Of a DNA stretch of 46,943 bases, positions 18,367 through 25,197 are shown piece after piece; within the stretch, counting starts at the first letter, position 1, and every line of letters begins with the position of its first letter. This DNA comes from Opitutales bacterium (lineage in GTDB: Bacteria > Verrucomicrobiota > Verrucomicrobiia > Opitutales > T3Sed10-336). The notes beneath the pieces were generated by a model. The model saw only the letters and a list, made by a program, of their open reading frames with translations. It did not search any database and was not told the origin of the DNA. The stretch covers positions 1-46,943 of the forward strand of contig JAFIGF010000089.1 of NCBI GenBank assembly GCA_020831535.1, written 5' to 3'. A program made the position numbers and the translations under genes.

Positions 18367-19464
18367 ATGAAAACCGTTTATCTAACCTTATACGTGGATA
18401 CCATGATTGGGCGGGAGGTTTTGCCCGGAATTGCCCGGTATGCACGGGAGCAAGGAGGTTGGAGCTTGCAGGCCTTCCCGCACCTTCCGTTAAAGGACCA
18501 GGATCCGGATGGAGTGATCGGGATTTTTAGCGAAGGGGAACGAGACCGCTTTAATGAACTACTGGCCAAAGGAGTCCCCTTGGTTTGTTTGTCCGGCTTT
18601 GATCCACCGAAAAATATTCCCTTGGTGAGCCACGATGACGAAGCCGTTGGCGCCATGGCGGCAGATCACCTTATCGAAAAAGGGTACCGCCGTTTTGCCT
18701 TTATCCACGATCCCCGGGCGACCACTTCGGGTCTTAGGAAAAAGGGGTTTCAACAGCGCCTGGCGGAGCGGAAAATGCCGGAACCGCAGATATGGGAAGC
18801 CAAGAAAGAGCAATTGAAGCAAGCGTTAGCAGAGGCCGAAAAACCAATCGGAGTTTTCGCGATCAATGACAAACGAGCCCGGATCGTCGAGAATGCCTGC
18901 CGGGAAGCCCGTATTCACATTCCCTCGAAGGTTGGTCTGCTGGGGGTAGACAATGATACCATAGAATGCGAATTATGCCCTGTTCCCTTGAGCAGTATCG
19001 TTTTGCAATTTGCCCAGTCGGGCTGGGAAGCCGCCCGGGTTTTGGACGAATTGATGCGCGGTAAATCTCCCCCGAAATCGGTCCTCCGCTTACCTCCCTT
19101 GCGCCTGGAAGAAAGATTATCGACCGATGCTCTGTGGGTCGAGGATGCGATTGTTCGGCAGGCCTTGGCCCGCATGAAAGCCACCATGCACCAATGGGCA
19201 GGGGTCGAGCACCTGGCACGGGAATTAAGCATATCCAAACGGATGCTGGAAATACGCTTCCGCAAAGCCACTGGGGCCACCATTCATCAAAAATTGCAAG
19301 AAATCAGAATGGAAGAAGCGTCGCGTCTTCTCCGGGAGGAGCGTCTTACCGTTACCGAAACCGCCGAACGCATCGGCATGATGGACACCAACCGTTTCAG
19401 CCAAGTCTTCCAAACGCACACCGGGCAAACACCAACCTCTTTCCGTCGTGAAATACGAAAATAG
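18367..19464 (+). CDS. XylR-type AraC family transcription regulator with LacI-like sensor domain
   Basis: 365 residues. Residues 1 to about 255 resemble the periplasmic-binding-protein-like sugar sensor of LacI/XylR regulators (YVDTMIGREVLPGIARYARE, then GVIGIF, FAINDKRARIVENACREA and IPSKVGLLGVDNDTIECELC). Residues about 265-365 are an AraC-type double helix-turn-helix, with VEHLARELSISKRMLEIRFRK first and the signature ETAERIGMMDTNRFSQVFQ followed by GQTPTSFRR. It is expected to bind a sugar and activate or repress the divergent operon of four exported proteins starting at 18069. This domain combination is frequent in Verrucomicrobiota and Planctomycetota and usually sits next to the carbohydrate genes it controls. 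The specific sugar cannot be read. Confidence 0.9.
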   Translation: MKTVYLTLYVDTMIGREVLPGIARYAREQGGWSLQAFPHLPLKDQDPDGVIGIFSEGERDRFNELLAKGVPLVCLSGFDPPKNIPLVSHDDEAVGAMAADHLIEKGYRRFAFIHDPRATTSGLRKKGFQQRLAERKMPEPQIWEAKKEQLKQALAEAEKPIGVFAINDKRARIVENACREARIHIPSKVGLLGVDNDTIECELCPVPLSSIVLQFAQSGWEAARVLDELMRGKSPPKSVLRLPPLRLEERLSTDALWVEDAIVRQALARMKATMHQWAGVEHLARELSISKRMLEIRFRKATGATIHQKLQEIRMEEASRLLREERLTVTETAERIGMMDTNRFSQVFQTHTGQTPTSFRREIRK

Positions 19465-19491
19465 ATGCACCTTCTTTTGCTGGATCCCCGC

Positions 19492-19510
19492 CAAGCGGGG
19501 TCCCCGCTTG
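19492..19510. repeat. 19-nt perfect palindrome downstream of the regulator
   Basis: CAAGCGGGG and CCCCGCTTG flank a single T, 27 nt after the regulator stop. It could act as a terminator hairpin only poorly, since no T-run follows. The right arm GTCCCCGCTTG also occurs in the repeat at 19909-19919, so it is more likely part of that repeat family. Confidence 0.5.
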
Positions 19511-19629
19511 CTCTCCTCCTCTGCGTCTCCGCGCGAGCCCCGGCTGTTTCCTCATCCTCCAACCTTCCCCCTCAACCCTTCCTTTCCGGCTATTTGTTTT
19601 TTAAACCACTAAATCACGAAACAAAAGAA

Positions 19630-19691
19630 GTAGCATAGGTTTTCAGCCTGTGTCCCAGGAAGGCCGAACACCGACAAAATGGCTGTGCTAC
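19630..19691. repeat. Inverted-end 62-bp element (BIME-like)
   Basis: GTAGCATAG at 19630-19638 faces CTGTGCTAC at 19683-19691 (8 of 9 complementary, one G-T). Inside, TTTTCAGCCTGTGT and the following GGCC-AACACC form further short inversions. The layout, two facing copies of a small repeat, is that of bacterial interspersed mosaic elements. Confidence 0.45.
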
Positions 19692-19898
19692 CTCTGTAAG
19701 AAACGGAGGACGAAAGTCGGAGATCAGAGGTCAGTGGCGCCCCCAGCGGAGCTGGAATATACGATTAAGAGACTCGCGGGGTCGGGAGTGTTCCGCGCAG
19801 CCGCTTCCGCCTTCGCTAAAGCTACGGCGCGACAGGGAAAGCGGTCGCGCGGTGTGGTGGGGCGTGCTTTATGTGCCTGGCTTGAAGCCCTCCGTGCA

Positions 19899-20033
19899 GG
19901 GACACGAGGTCCCCGCTTGGGCCAACCGCGAACGGGGGCCTTGTGCCCCTGAGCGCAATGCTTCTGAAAACGGAAATGTCGCCCCTTTTCCACAGCGAGC
20001 GGGGACTTCATGTCCCTGCGCGCAACACTCCTG
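19899..20033. repeat. Three copies of a GGGAC-N5-GTCCC hairpin repeat
   Basis: Copy 1 (plus) has GGGAC at 19899 and GTCCC at 19909. Copies 2 and 3 are inverted 39-bp units at 19928-19966 and 19995-20033 that agree at 29 of 39 positions. Read on the minus strand, they carry GGGGC-ACAAG-GCCCC and GGGAC-ATGAA-GTCCC. All three share an upstream CAGGG and a downstream CCCCGYT. The stem keeps its pairing although the bases differ between copies (A-T in one, G-C in another), which suggests selection on the hairpin. Confidence 0.6.
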
Positions 20034-20255
20034 GTGCCTCGGAAACACCCTAGTCTCACACAAGAGGACGGAAGTCGGTGTCGAGTCCTGATTAAAAATT
20101 GTCAGTTTAGTTTCGTATTTTGGTTATGGGTTTAAGGCAAGAGGTTGGCCTTGCCAAAGGTTTTTGGATGAGTTGAATGGGATGTGCAGAAGGAGAGGAT
20201 AGGGCTCTGCAGGGATGCAACCCGAGCGCTCCATTCTGTGCGTATACGGCGGGAT

Positions 20256-20274
20256 GGAGAGGCAACCCCTCTCC
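20256..20274. repeat. Short hairpin in the repeat region
   Basis: GGAGAGG (20256-20262) pairs with CCTCTCC (20268-20274) around a 5-nt loop. It lies between the GGGAC repeats and the dispersed 57-bp repeat. Confidence 0.4.
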
Positions 20275-20335
20275 GTCGCGGCGGAGACATTAAAACGTTG
20301 CAAAGAGGAAAGCCATTCCCTGTGGCCAGCGGAAA

Positions 20336-20392
20336 CCTTTTGGCCAAAACGTAAGTCCTCACGGGCGGCACTCCACAAGTGGAGGCCCTACA
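20336..20392 (+). repeat. Dispersed 57-bp repeat, copy A
   Basis: Core runs from CCTTTTGG to GGCCCTACA. It matches copy B (29084-29139, inverse orientation) at about 48 of 57 columns including one 1-nt gap. The internal stem CTCCAC-AA-GTGGAG (20371-20384) corresponds to CTTCGC-AA-GCGAAG in copy B: two base pairs differ and both are compensated, so the hairpin is conserved as structure. Confidence 0.7.
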
Positions 20393-20410
20393 AAACAGTA
20401 ATCTGCCCTT

Positions 20411-20434
20411 ATCGGAGGGGCTTTACGCCCCGAT
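20411..20434. repeat. Hairpin GGGGC-TTTAC-GCCCC
   Basis: ATCGG(A)GGGGC pairs with GCCCCGAT around TTTAC. Immediately after it, GCTGGC-TTTA-GCC repeats the same design on a smaller scale (about 20451). About 110 bp before the dgt stop. Confidence 0.45.
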
Positions 20435-20546
20435 TAGGCTGTTTCAGTAGCGCTGGCTTTAGCCTGCGTTCCGGAGCCCAACGCACCACCCGCCTTCCCC
20501 TTCGCTTCTTTGCGTGAGAGCCCTGCTTGCCTTCTTCTTATGGCCT

Positions 20547-21815
20547 CTACCCTATGGTCAAATCGGCGATGCTGGCGAAGTCGGGATCGAAAAGACGTTT
20601 GTACATACGCAGGGCTTCGGTATCACTCAGACCGGATAATAAATCACTCACTACTCTAATTTTTTCGCTCTCGTTTTCCGCTTCCTGAATCAACTTACCC
20701 GCCCTGGGCGGGAGAAAGGCGATCCCATGGTGGCGTTGACCCGTACCATCGACGTAGTGATCGAAAATAGCGCCGAAAAGACGTTCCAAAATGAAGGTTC
20801 CCTTGTATTCAATTTGTTGTAATTGCGGAGACCGAAAGATCAAATCAAAGGCAATTTTCTTATAGAGTGAGGCCTCGGCTTCGATGATTGGGTCAACCGT
20901 AATCCGATAGGCGTAGCGGTGGGTCTTCAACGGATTTCCGGGATTCTCCTCCAAGTGCACGGCCCGGATAAAATTGCCCACCTTACGACCGAACAGAGGG
21001 TCAGGATTCTCCTTTCGCAAAACCTCCAACAATTCGTTAAAGGCACGCTCGGATTTGGCGATCGCTTCCCCGTTGTCCACGGCCCACTTTTCCAGTTTTT
21101 CAATGGTTAAGAAACCGGCCTTTTTGCCATCGATCAAATCATTCAAACAATAGGCCGTATCATCGGCCCAATCCATAATCTGACATTCGAGACTTTTCCA
21201 CTCATTGGCATTCAGTCCCGTGGGAACCGGCGTATCAGAGAGCCAGATACGCTCGCGAAAAATACCCTGATCGTCGTAGATAAAATGGTTTGGGGCCTGC
21301 TCACTTTCCCCGTAGAGGCGTTTGTACTTCATCACCCCGTCGAGGCACGCTAAGGTCGGGTCCATACCCTTAAACCCGGTGCCGCGCTCATAAAAGTTTT
21401 TGGTGAGCAGTCGCAGGGTCTGGGCGTTGCCCTCAAACCCGCCCCGGTCACGCATGAGATTGTGCAAGGCCCGCTCCCCGGCATGACCAAAAGGGGGATG
21501 CCCAAGGTCATGGGCCAGACAACAGGCCTCCACCAAATCGGCATCAGGATGAAAGTCCTCCGACAAAAGTGGACTGTTACTGATCAGATACTGCACTATC
21601 GAACGACCGATTTGCGCGACTTCAATGGAGTGGGTCAAGCGGGTTCGATAGAAATCATACTCTCCGGATAGGAAAACCTGGGTTTTTGCCTGGAGCTTGC
21701 GAAATAAGGGCGAATGTATAACTCGGTCCCGATCGATGGCAAAAGGCGTCCGATAATCCTCTCCCCTGTCCCCGCCCGCGCGGGCGAAATCTGCATCTTG
21801 ATAAAACCGATTCAT
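20547..21815 (-). CDS. dgt: Deoxyguanosinetriphosphate triphosphohydrolase (HD domain)
   Basis: 422 residues from the ATG at 21813-21815, where homologues begin (MNRFYQDADF). The frame is open to a TTG at 21848 that overlaps the hflC stop by 4 nt, a possible coupled start. The HD metal site is visible: H62 in RLTHSIEV, H102-D103 in AHDLGHPPFGH, and the later Asp in DWADDTAY. The enzyme hydrolyses dGTP (and often other dNTPs) to the nucleoside and triphosphate, controlling dNTP pools. FRKLQAKTQVF near the N-terminus is the usual family motif. It is last in the hisE-hisG-hflK-hflC-dgt run. Confidence 0.92.
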   Translation of the reverse strand: MNRFYQDADFARAGGDRGEDYRTPFAIDRDRVIHSPLFRKLQAKTQVFLSGEYDFYRTRLTHSIEVAQIGRSIVQYLISNSPLLSEDFHPDADLVEACCLAHDLGHPPFGHAGERALHNLMRDRGGFEGNAQTLRLLTKNFYERGTGFKGMDPTLACLDGVMKYKRLYGESEQAPNHFIYDDQGIFRERIWLSDTPVPTGLNANEWKSLECQIMDWADDTAYCLNDLIDGKKAGFLTIEKLEKWAVDNGEAIAKSERAFNELLEVLRKENPDPLFGRKVGNFIRAVHLEENPGNPLKTHRYAYRITVDPIIEAEASLYKKIAFDLIFRSPQLQQIEYKGTFILERLFGAIFDHYVDGTGQRHHGIAFLPPRAGKLIQEAENESEKIRVVSDLLSGLSDTEALRMYKRLFDPDFASIADLTIG

Positions 21816-21844
21816 CAGGCGAGGGCGAGAAAGAGAAACCGAAA

Positions 21845-22894
21845 TCAATCGGTAAAGAGCTGATCCACGGAATTTAAGAGCTCATACAGTGGACTGTCGG
21901 TACTGAGGACCAAGCTACTGTTTTCACCGAGAATCTTCTCATAACTTTCCAGCGTCCGGATGAATTGATAAAACTTCGGATCGCGGTTGTACGCCTCCGC
22001 GTAAATTTCGATAGCGGTGGCTTCCGCCCGTCCCCGGATACGTTGTGCCCGTTCCTGCGCCGAACTGCTGATCGAAGCGAGGTCCCGCTCCATTTCCCCG
22101 AGACGCTCCTCCGCCAAACGGCGGCCCGCCGAACGGATTCCCGCGGAGATCTTGGAGAGCTCGGCATTCATTTGGGCGAAAACCGTTTCCTCCACATCCT
22201 CGTGGTAATTCAGTTGCTTGATCAGAACGTCCTCCAGCTCGATCCCCAGATTCATTTGGGCCAGGCGGTCACGGGCATCTTCGAGAATTCGTTCAATAAC
22301 TACTGGCCGACCGGCCAAATAATTCCCTTCTACGTCGGTGTCCAATTCATCCAGGTCCGCTCCAAGGGTAGCGATTTCCTCGACATCGATATCATCCATT
22401 TCGTCGGCATCGAGGGTGTCCGCGATATCGGTATCGGCTTCGAGAATACGGTTGGAGCTACGAATCACCTCGTAGAGGCTGACATTGGCAATTTGGTCCC
22501 GAACCGCGCCATCAATGTTACTGCTGATCCGGTTATGAGCCTGAGATTCGGTGGTTACCGACTCCCGAAAACGACGGGCATCGACAATCCGCCAGCGGGC
22601 CGAGACATCAATTTCCACTTGCTTTCGGTCGCGGGTAATGGCATCGGTACGGCTACCGTCCCACCGCAGGAGTCGTTTGTCATATATCTGCACCTTGTGA
22701 TACGGGAGCTTGAATTTCAGCCCTGCCTCGGTAACCGGCTCGCCGACCACCTCGCCAAACTGGGTGACCACGGCTTGTTCCCACTCCCGTACGGTGTACA
22801 GGGAGAAAAAGGCTAAAACCAGTAAGAGGAGAACCAAAACTCCGCCAGCGATGACGGGGATTTGGACATTTGCGTTTTTATCGGAAAATTTCAT
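21845..22894 (-). CDS. hflC: HflC, SPFH/prohibitin-domain modulator of FtsH
   Basis: 349 residues with an N-terminal membrane anchor (about 13-32) and an SPFH domain (VREWEQAVVTQFGEVVGEPV, then GLKFKLPYHKVQIYDKRLLRW), followed by a long helical region with AQERAQRIRGRAEATAIEIYAEAY, typical of HflC. HflC and HflK form a large periplasmic cage in the inner membrane that encloses FtsH and limits its access to substrates (E. coli knowledge). An acidic insertion at about 150-190 (rich in DADEMDDIDVEE) is not part of the core fold. It lies 38 nt after hflK. FtsH itself is encoded 18 kb away in this window. Confidence 0.9.
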   Translation of the reverse strand: MKFSDKNANVQIPVIAGGVLVLLLLVLAFFSLYTVREWEQAVVTQFGEVVGEPVTEAGLKFKLPYHKVQIYDKRLLRWDGSRTDAITRDRKQVEIDVSARWRIVDARRFRESVTTESQAHNRISSNIDGAVRDQIANVSLYEVIRSSNRILEADTDIADTLDADEMDDIDVEEIATLGADLDELDTDVEGNYLAGRPVVIERILEDARDRLAQMNLGIELEDVLIKQLNYHEDVEETVFAQMNAELSKISAGIRSAGRRLAEERLGEMERDLASISSSAQERAQRIRGRAEATAIEIYAEAYNRDPKFYQFIRTLESYEKILGENSSLVLSTDSPLYELLNSVDQLFTD

Positions 22895-22932
22895 GAGTTC
22901 AAATTCGGCTAAAAGTTTTTACGAAGAAAAAA

Positions 22933-23874
22933 TCAGTCTTCGCGGATATTGAGATGAGGCAGAAGCCCCTGGACATTCCGGTCAACCACGATGACTTCCT
23001 TAAGCTCGGGAATGTATTGCTCGAAAGTTTCGAGAAATAGACGGCGGCGGGTTACCTCAGGGGCCAGTTCGTAGGCTTCAAGGGTATCAACGAAGCGTTG
23101 CGCTTCCCCACGGGCAATATTGACCCGGCGCTCGGCAAAACCTTCCGCTTCCAGGACCATCCGCTCCGCTTGCCCCTGGGCCCGGGGAACCCGTTCCTCA
23201 AACTGCCGGGAAGCTTCCTCGAAAAAACGCTGGCGATCCTGTTCAGCGCGATTGAGATCGCGAAACGAATCAACCACGCGGGAAGGAGGATCAACGGTGG
23301 TCAAATCCACCCGGTTGATAAAAATTCCCATCTCAAACTGGTCCACCTGTTCCTGGATAAGGTCGCGGGCACGCCTTTGGATCTCAGCACGGCCAACCGT
23401 CAAAATCGGAATACTGGCCCGGTCTCCCATGACTTCCCGCATGACCGACTGGGAAATATCGCGCAGGGTATCGACCGGGTCCTTGACGTTAAAAAGGAAA
23501 TCGGACGGTTCAACCCGGGTAAACTGCACCGCCCAGGAGGCCCGTACGATATTCAGGTCACCAGTCAACATAGAGCTTTCCTCATCGAAGGCAGGGTGGT
23601 GCCCCCGATTGGAACGAAAACCGAATTCTTGTACATCGACGATTTGGGTCGGCACCCGATAGACTTGGTCCACCGGATAAGGCAATTTGAAATGCAGGCC
23701 CGGGCCCACTGTATCAACGTGGCGCCCGAAGCGGAGGATAACGCCCTCCTCCTCGGTGTCGACCTGGTAAACCGAAGAAAGCACCAGCGCGGCCAGCACA
23801 ATCACGATCGGTACCCAGATAAATTTCAGGAGGGAGATCTCTATTTCTTTTCCGTCAGGAAGGATGAATTTCAT
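22933..23874 (-). CDS. hflK: HflK, SPFH/prohibitin-domain modulator of FtsH
   Basis: 313 residues. A membrane segment at about 16-36 is followed by an SPFH domain (VDTEEEGVILRFGRHVDTVG, then PGLHFKLPYPVDQVY). GRAEIQRRARDLIQEQVDQF and the coiled-coil EASRQFEERVPRAQGQAERM match HflK. The N-terminal Gly-rich cytoplasmic stretch of E. coli HflK is missing, and the protein is shorter than that one (about 419 residues). It pairs with hflC immediately downstream. hisG lies 56 nt upstream on the same strand, so hflKC may be transcribed from the his promoter. Confidence 0.88.
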   Translation of the reverse strand: MKFILPDGKEIEISLLKFIWVPIVIVLAALVLSSVYQVDTEEEGVILRFGRHVDTVGPGLHFKLPYPVDQVYRVPTQIVDVQEFGFRSNRGHHPAFDEESSMLTGDLNIVRASWAVQFTRVEPSDFLFNVKDPVDTLRDISQSVMREVMGDRASIPILTVGRAEIQRRARDLIQEQVDQFEMGIFINRVDLTTVDPPSRVVDSFRDLNRAEQDRQRFFEEASRQFEERVPRAQGQAERMVLEAEGFAERRVNIARGEAQRFVDTLEAYELAPEVTRRRLFLETFEQYIPELKEVIVVDRNVQGLLPHLNIRED

Positions 23875-23930
23875 AATAGTTTTTGGTTGTAAAAAGGTTT
23901 ACTCAAGGAGACGGGGCTTTTGTTCTCTGG

Positions 23931-24779
23931 CTAGAGGCGGCAGGATTGAATTTCGCTGACGATGATACCCTTGGCTCCCAGGGTTTTGAGATCATCCATG
24001 AGACGATTGATCCCCTTTTGCCCGACCATCGCCTTCACCGCCACCCAGCCTTCGCGCCGCAGCGGTGACAAGGTGGGGGCCTCAATGCCCGGAGTCAATG
24101 CCTCCGCTTCAGTAAGAAGGGTTTCGGGGATATCATATTCAATCATGGCATAATCACGAGCCACTACGACTCCGCGCAGGCGGTCGAGGAGAATCTGCAC
24201 CGATTTCGTCTCACGCACCTTGGGATGGTGCCCGATGAGGATGGCCTCGGATTTCAGAATCGGCTCACCAATCGTTTCCAAACCGGCCTGTTCGAGCGTA
24301 CGCCCACTTTGCACGACATCAGCAATGACATCGGCTACCCCGAGTTGCACCGATATTTCCACCGCACCATCCAGACGAATGACCCGGGCATCGGCTTTGC
24401 GGCGGGCCAAGTCATCTTTCACCAGATTCGGGTACGAGGTGGCAATGCGCAACCCCTCAAGTTTCTCCGGAGTGATCCCCTTCCCCTTGGGAGCCGCATA
24501 ATAGAAAGAACTTCCGCCGAAGCCCAGGGAGAGCAATTCCTCCACGTCAGCCTGACTGTCTCCGGCCAGGTCCCGACCCGTAACCCCTAATTCGAGGAGA
24601 CCATCGCCTACGTAAATAGCAATATCGCGGGGCCGAAGAAATACAAACTCGACCTGATTCTCCGTGTCGCGGCAGATCAGCTCCTTGTCACTACGGCGAC
24701 AACGGTAACCGGCTTTTTTGAGAAGGGCCACGGATTCTTCCGAAAGGGCACCTTTGTTTGGTAAGGCAATACGAATCAT
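23931..24779 (-). CDS. hisG: ATP phosphoribosyltransferase, long form
   Basis: 282 residues, the HisG long form that needs no HisZ. It condenses ATP with PRPP in the first step of histidine synthesis. The N-terminus IRIALPNKGALSEESVALLKKAGY and the segment DVIADVVQSGRTLEQAGL (PRPP-binding region) are typical. The C-terminal part (about 210-282, EAPTLSPLRREGWVAVKAMV and then LGAKGIIVSEIQSCRL) is the ACT-like regulatory domain that binds histidine, so feedback inhibition is expected. It is 9 nt from hisE, with which it is surely cotranscribed. No other his genes are in the window. Confidence 0.95.
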   Translation of the reverse strand: MIRIALPNKGALSEESVALLKKAGYRCRRSDKELICRDTENQVEFVFLRPRDIAIYVGDGLLELGVTGRDLAGDSQADVEELLSLGFGGSSFYYAAPKGKGITPEKLEGLRIATSYPNLVKDDLARRKADARVIRLDGAVEISVQLGVADVIADVVQSGRTLEQAGLETIGEPILKSEAILIGHHPKVRETKSVQILLDRLRGVVVARDYAMIEYDIPETLLTEAEALTPGIEAPTLSPLRREGWVAVKAMVGQKGINRLMDDLKTLGAKGIIVSEIQSCRL

Positions 24780-24788
24780 AGCGGTATA

Positions 24789-25052
24789 TTAAAGTTTGGC
24801 GTAAACATCTGACAGTTTCAGGTCATTCGCCAGCATCATAACCTGAAGATGATAGAGCAATTGGGAAATTTCCTCGGCGGCGGCTTCTTTGGATTCGTGC
24901 TCACAGGCCATCCAGACTTCGGCCGCTTCCTCGACAATCTTCTTGCCGATAAAGTGCTTACCTTTCTGCAAAGCCTTTACGGTTCCGGACTCCGGATCCC
25001 CGCGGCGGGCTTTTTCCTCTAACTCAACAAATAGATCCTCAAATGTTTTCAT
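24789..25052 (-). CDS. hisE: Phosphoribosyl-ATP pyrophosphatase
   Basis: 87 residues, all-alpha MazG-like fold. HisE removes pyrophosphate from PR-ATP, the second step of histidine synthesis. The signature [19 protein letters not shown] followed by [14 protein letters not shown] is clear, with the acidic metal-binding residues in EEAAE and the second ExxxD-like helix. It is a stand-alone HisE, not fused to HisI. It is first gene of the minus-strand run that continues with hisG, hflK, hflC and dgt. The upstream region (25053-25197) is AT-rich and shared with the divergent lipoprotein gene. Confidence 0.93.
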   Translation of the reverse strand: MKTFEDLFVELEEKARRGDPESGTVKALQKGKHFIGKKIVEEAAEVWMACEHESKEAAAEEISQLLYHLQVMMLANDLKLSDVYAKL

Positions 25053-25197
25053 CGTAAAGAGTCCACTTAAGAGTGAACCTCCCTCCGGTTCAATCCCGAA
25101 AGGTTTTTTTTCGAAAAAGTAAAAAAATACCTCGCCGTCCGTTTAGTAAATATTCTTATATAGAAGAGTACCTTTATTTTATAACTTAAACTTCCAA

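Larger units (their letters stand above)
19465..20546. repeat. Gene-free region packed with small palindromic repeats
   Basis: About 1.08 kb without a credible gene; the longest frames arise from hairpin repeats and resemble no protein. It holds at least six hairpin elements described separately (19492, 19630, 19899-20033, 20256, 20336, 20411). A further pair, CCGCTTCC near 19801 and GGGAAAGCGG near 19836, flanks a GC-rich stretch containing CTTCGCTAAAGCTACGGCG. Short direct repeats AGGACGAAAGTCGG (about 19708) and AGGACGGAAGTCGG (about 20064) also occur. It separates the regulator from dgt. Confidence 0.6.

Noticed and set aside
19650..20517. Short open frames of about 80-110 codons in the repeat region
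   Set aside because: They run through hairpin repeats; the shared peptide between 20.3 and 29.1 kb comes from the DNA repeat, not from a protein family.
19465..20546. CRISPR array
   Set aside because: Repeats are few, imperfect, hairpin-shaped and in mixed orientation, with no regular spacers and no cas genes.
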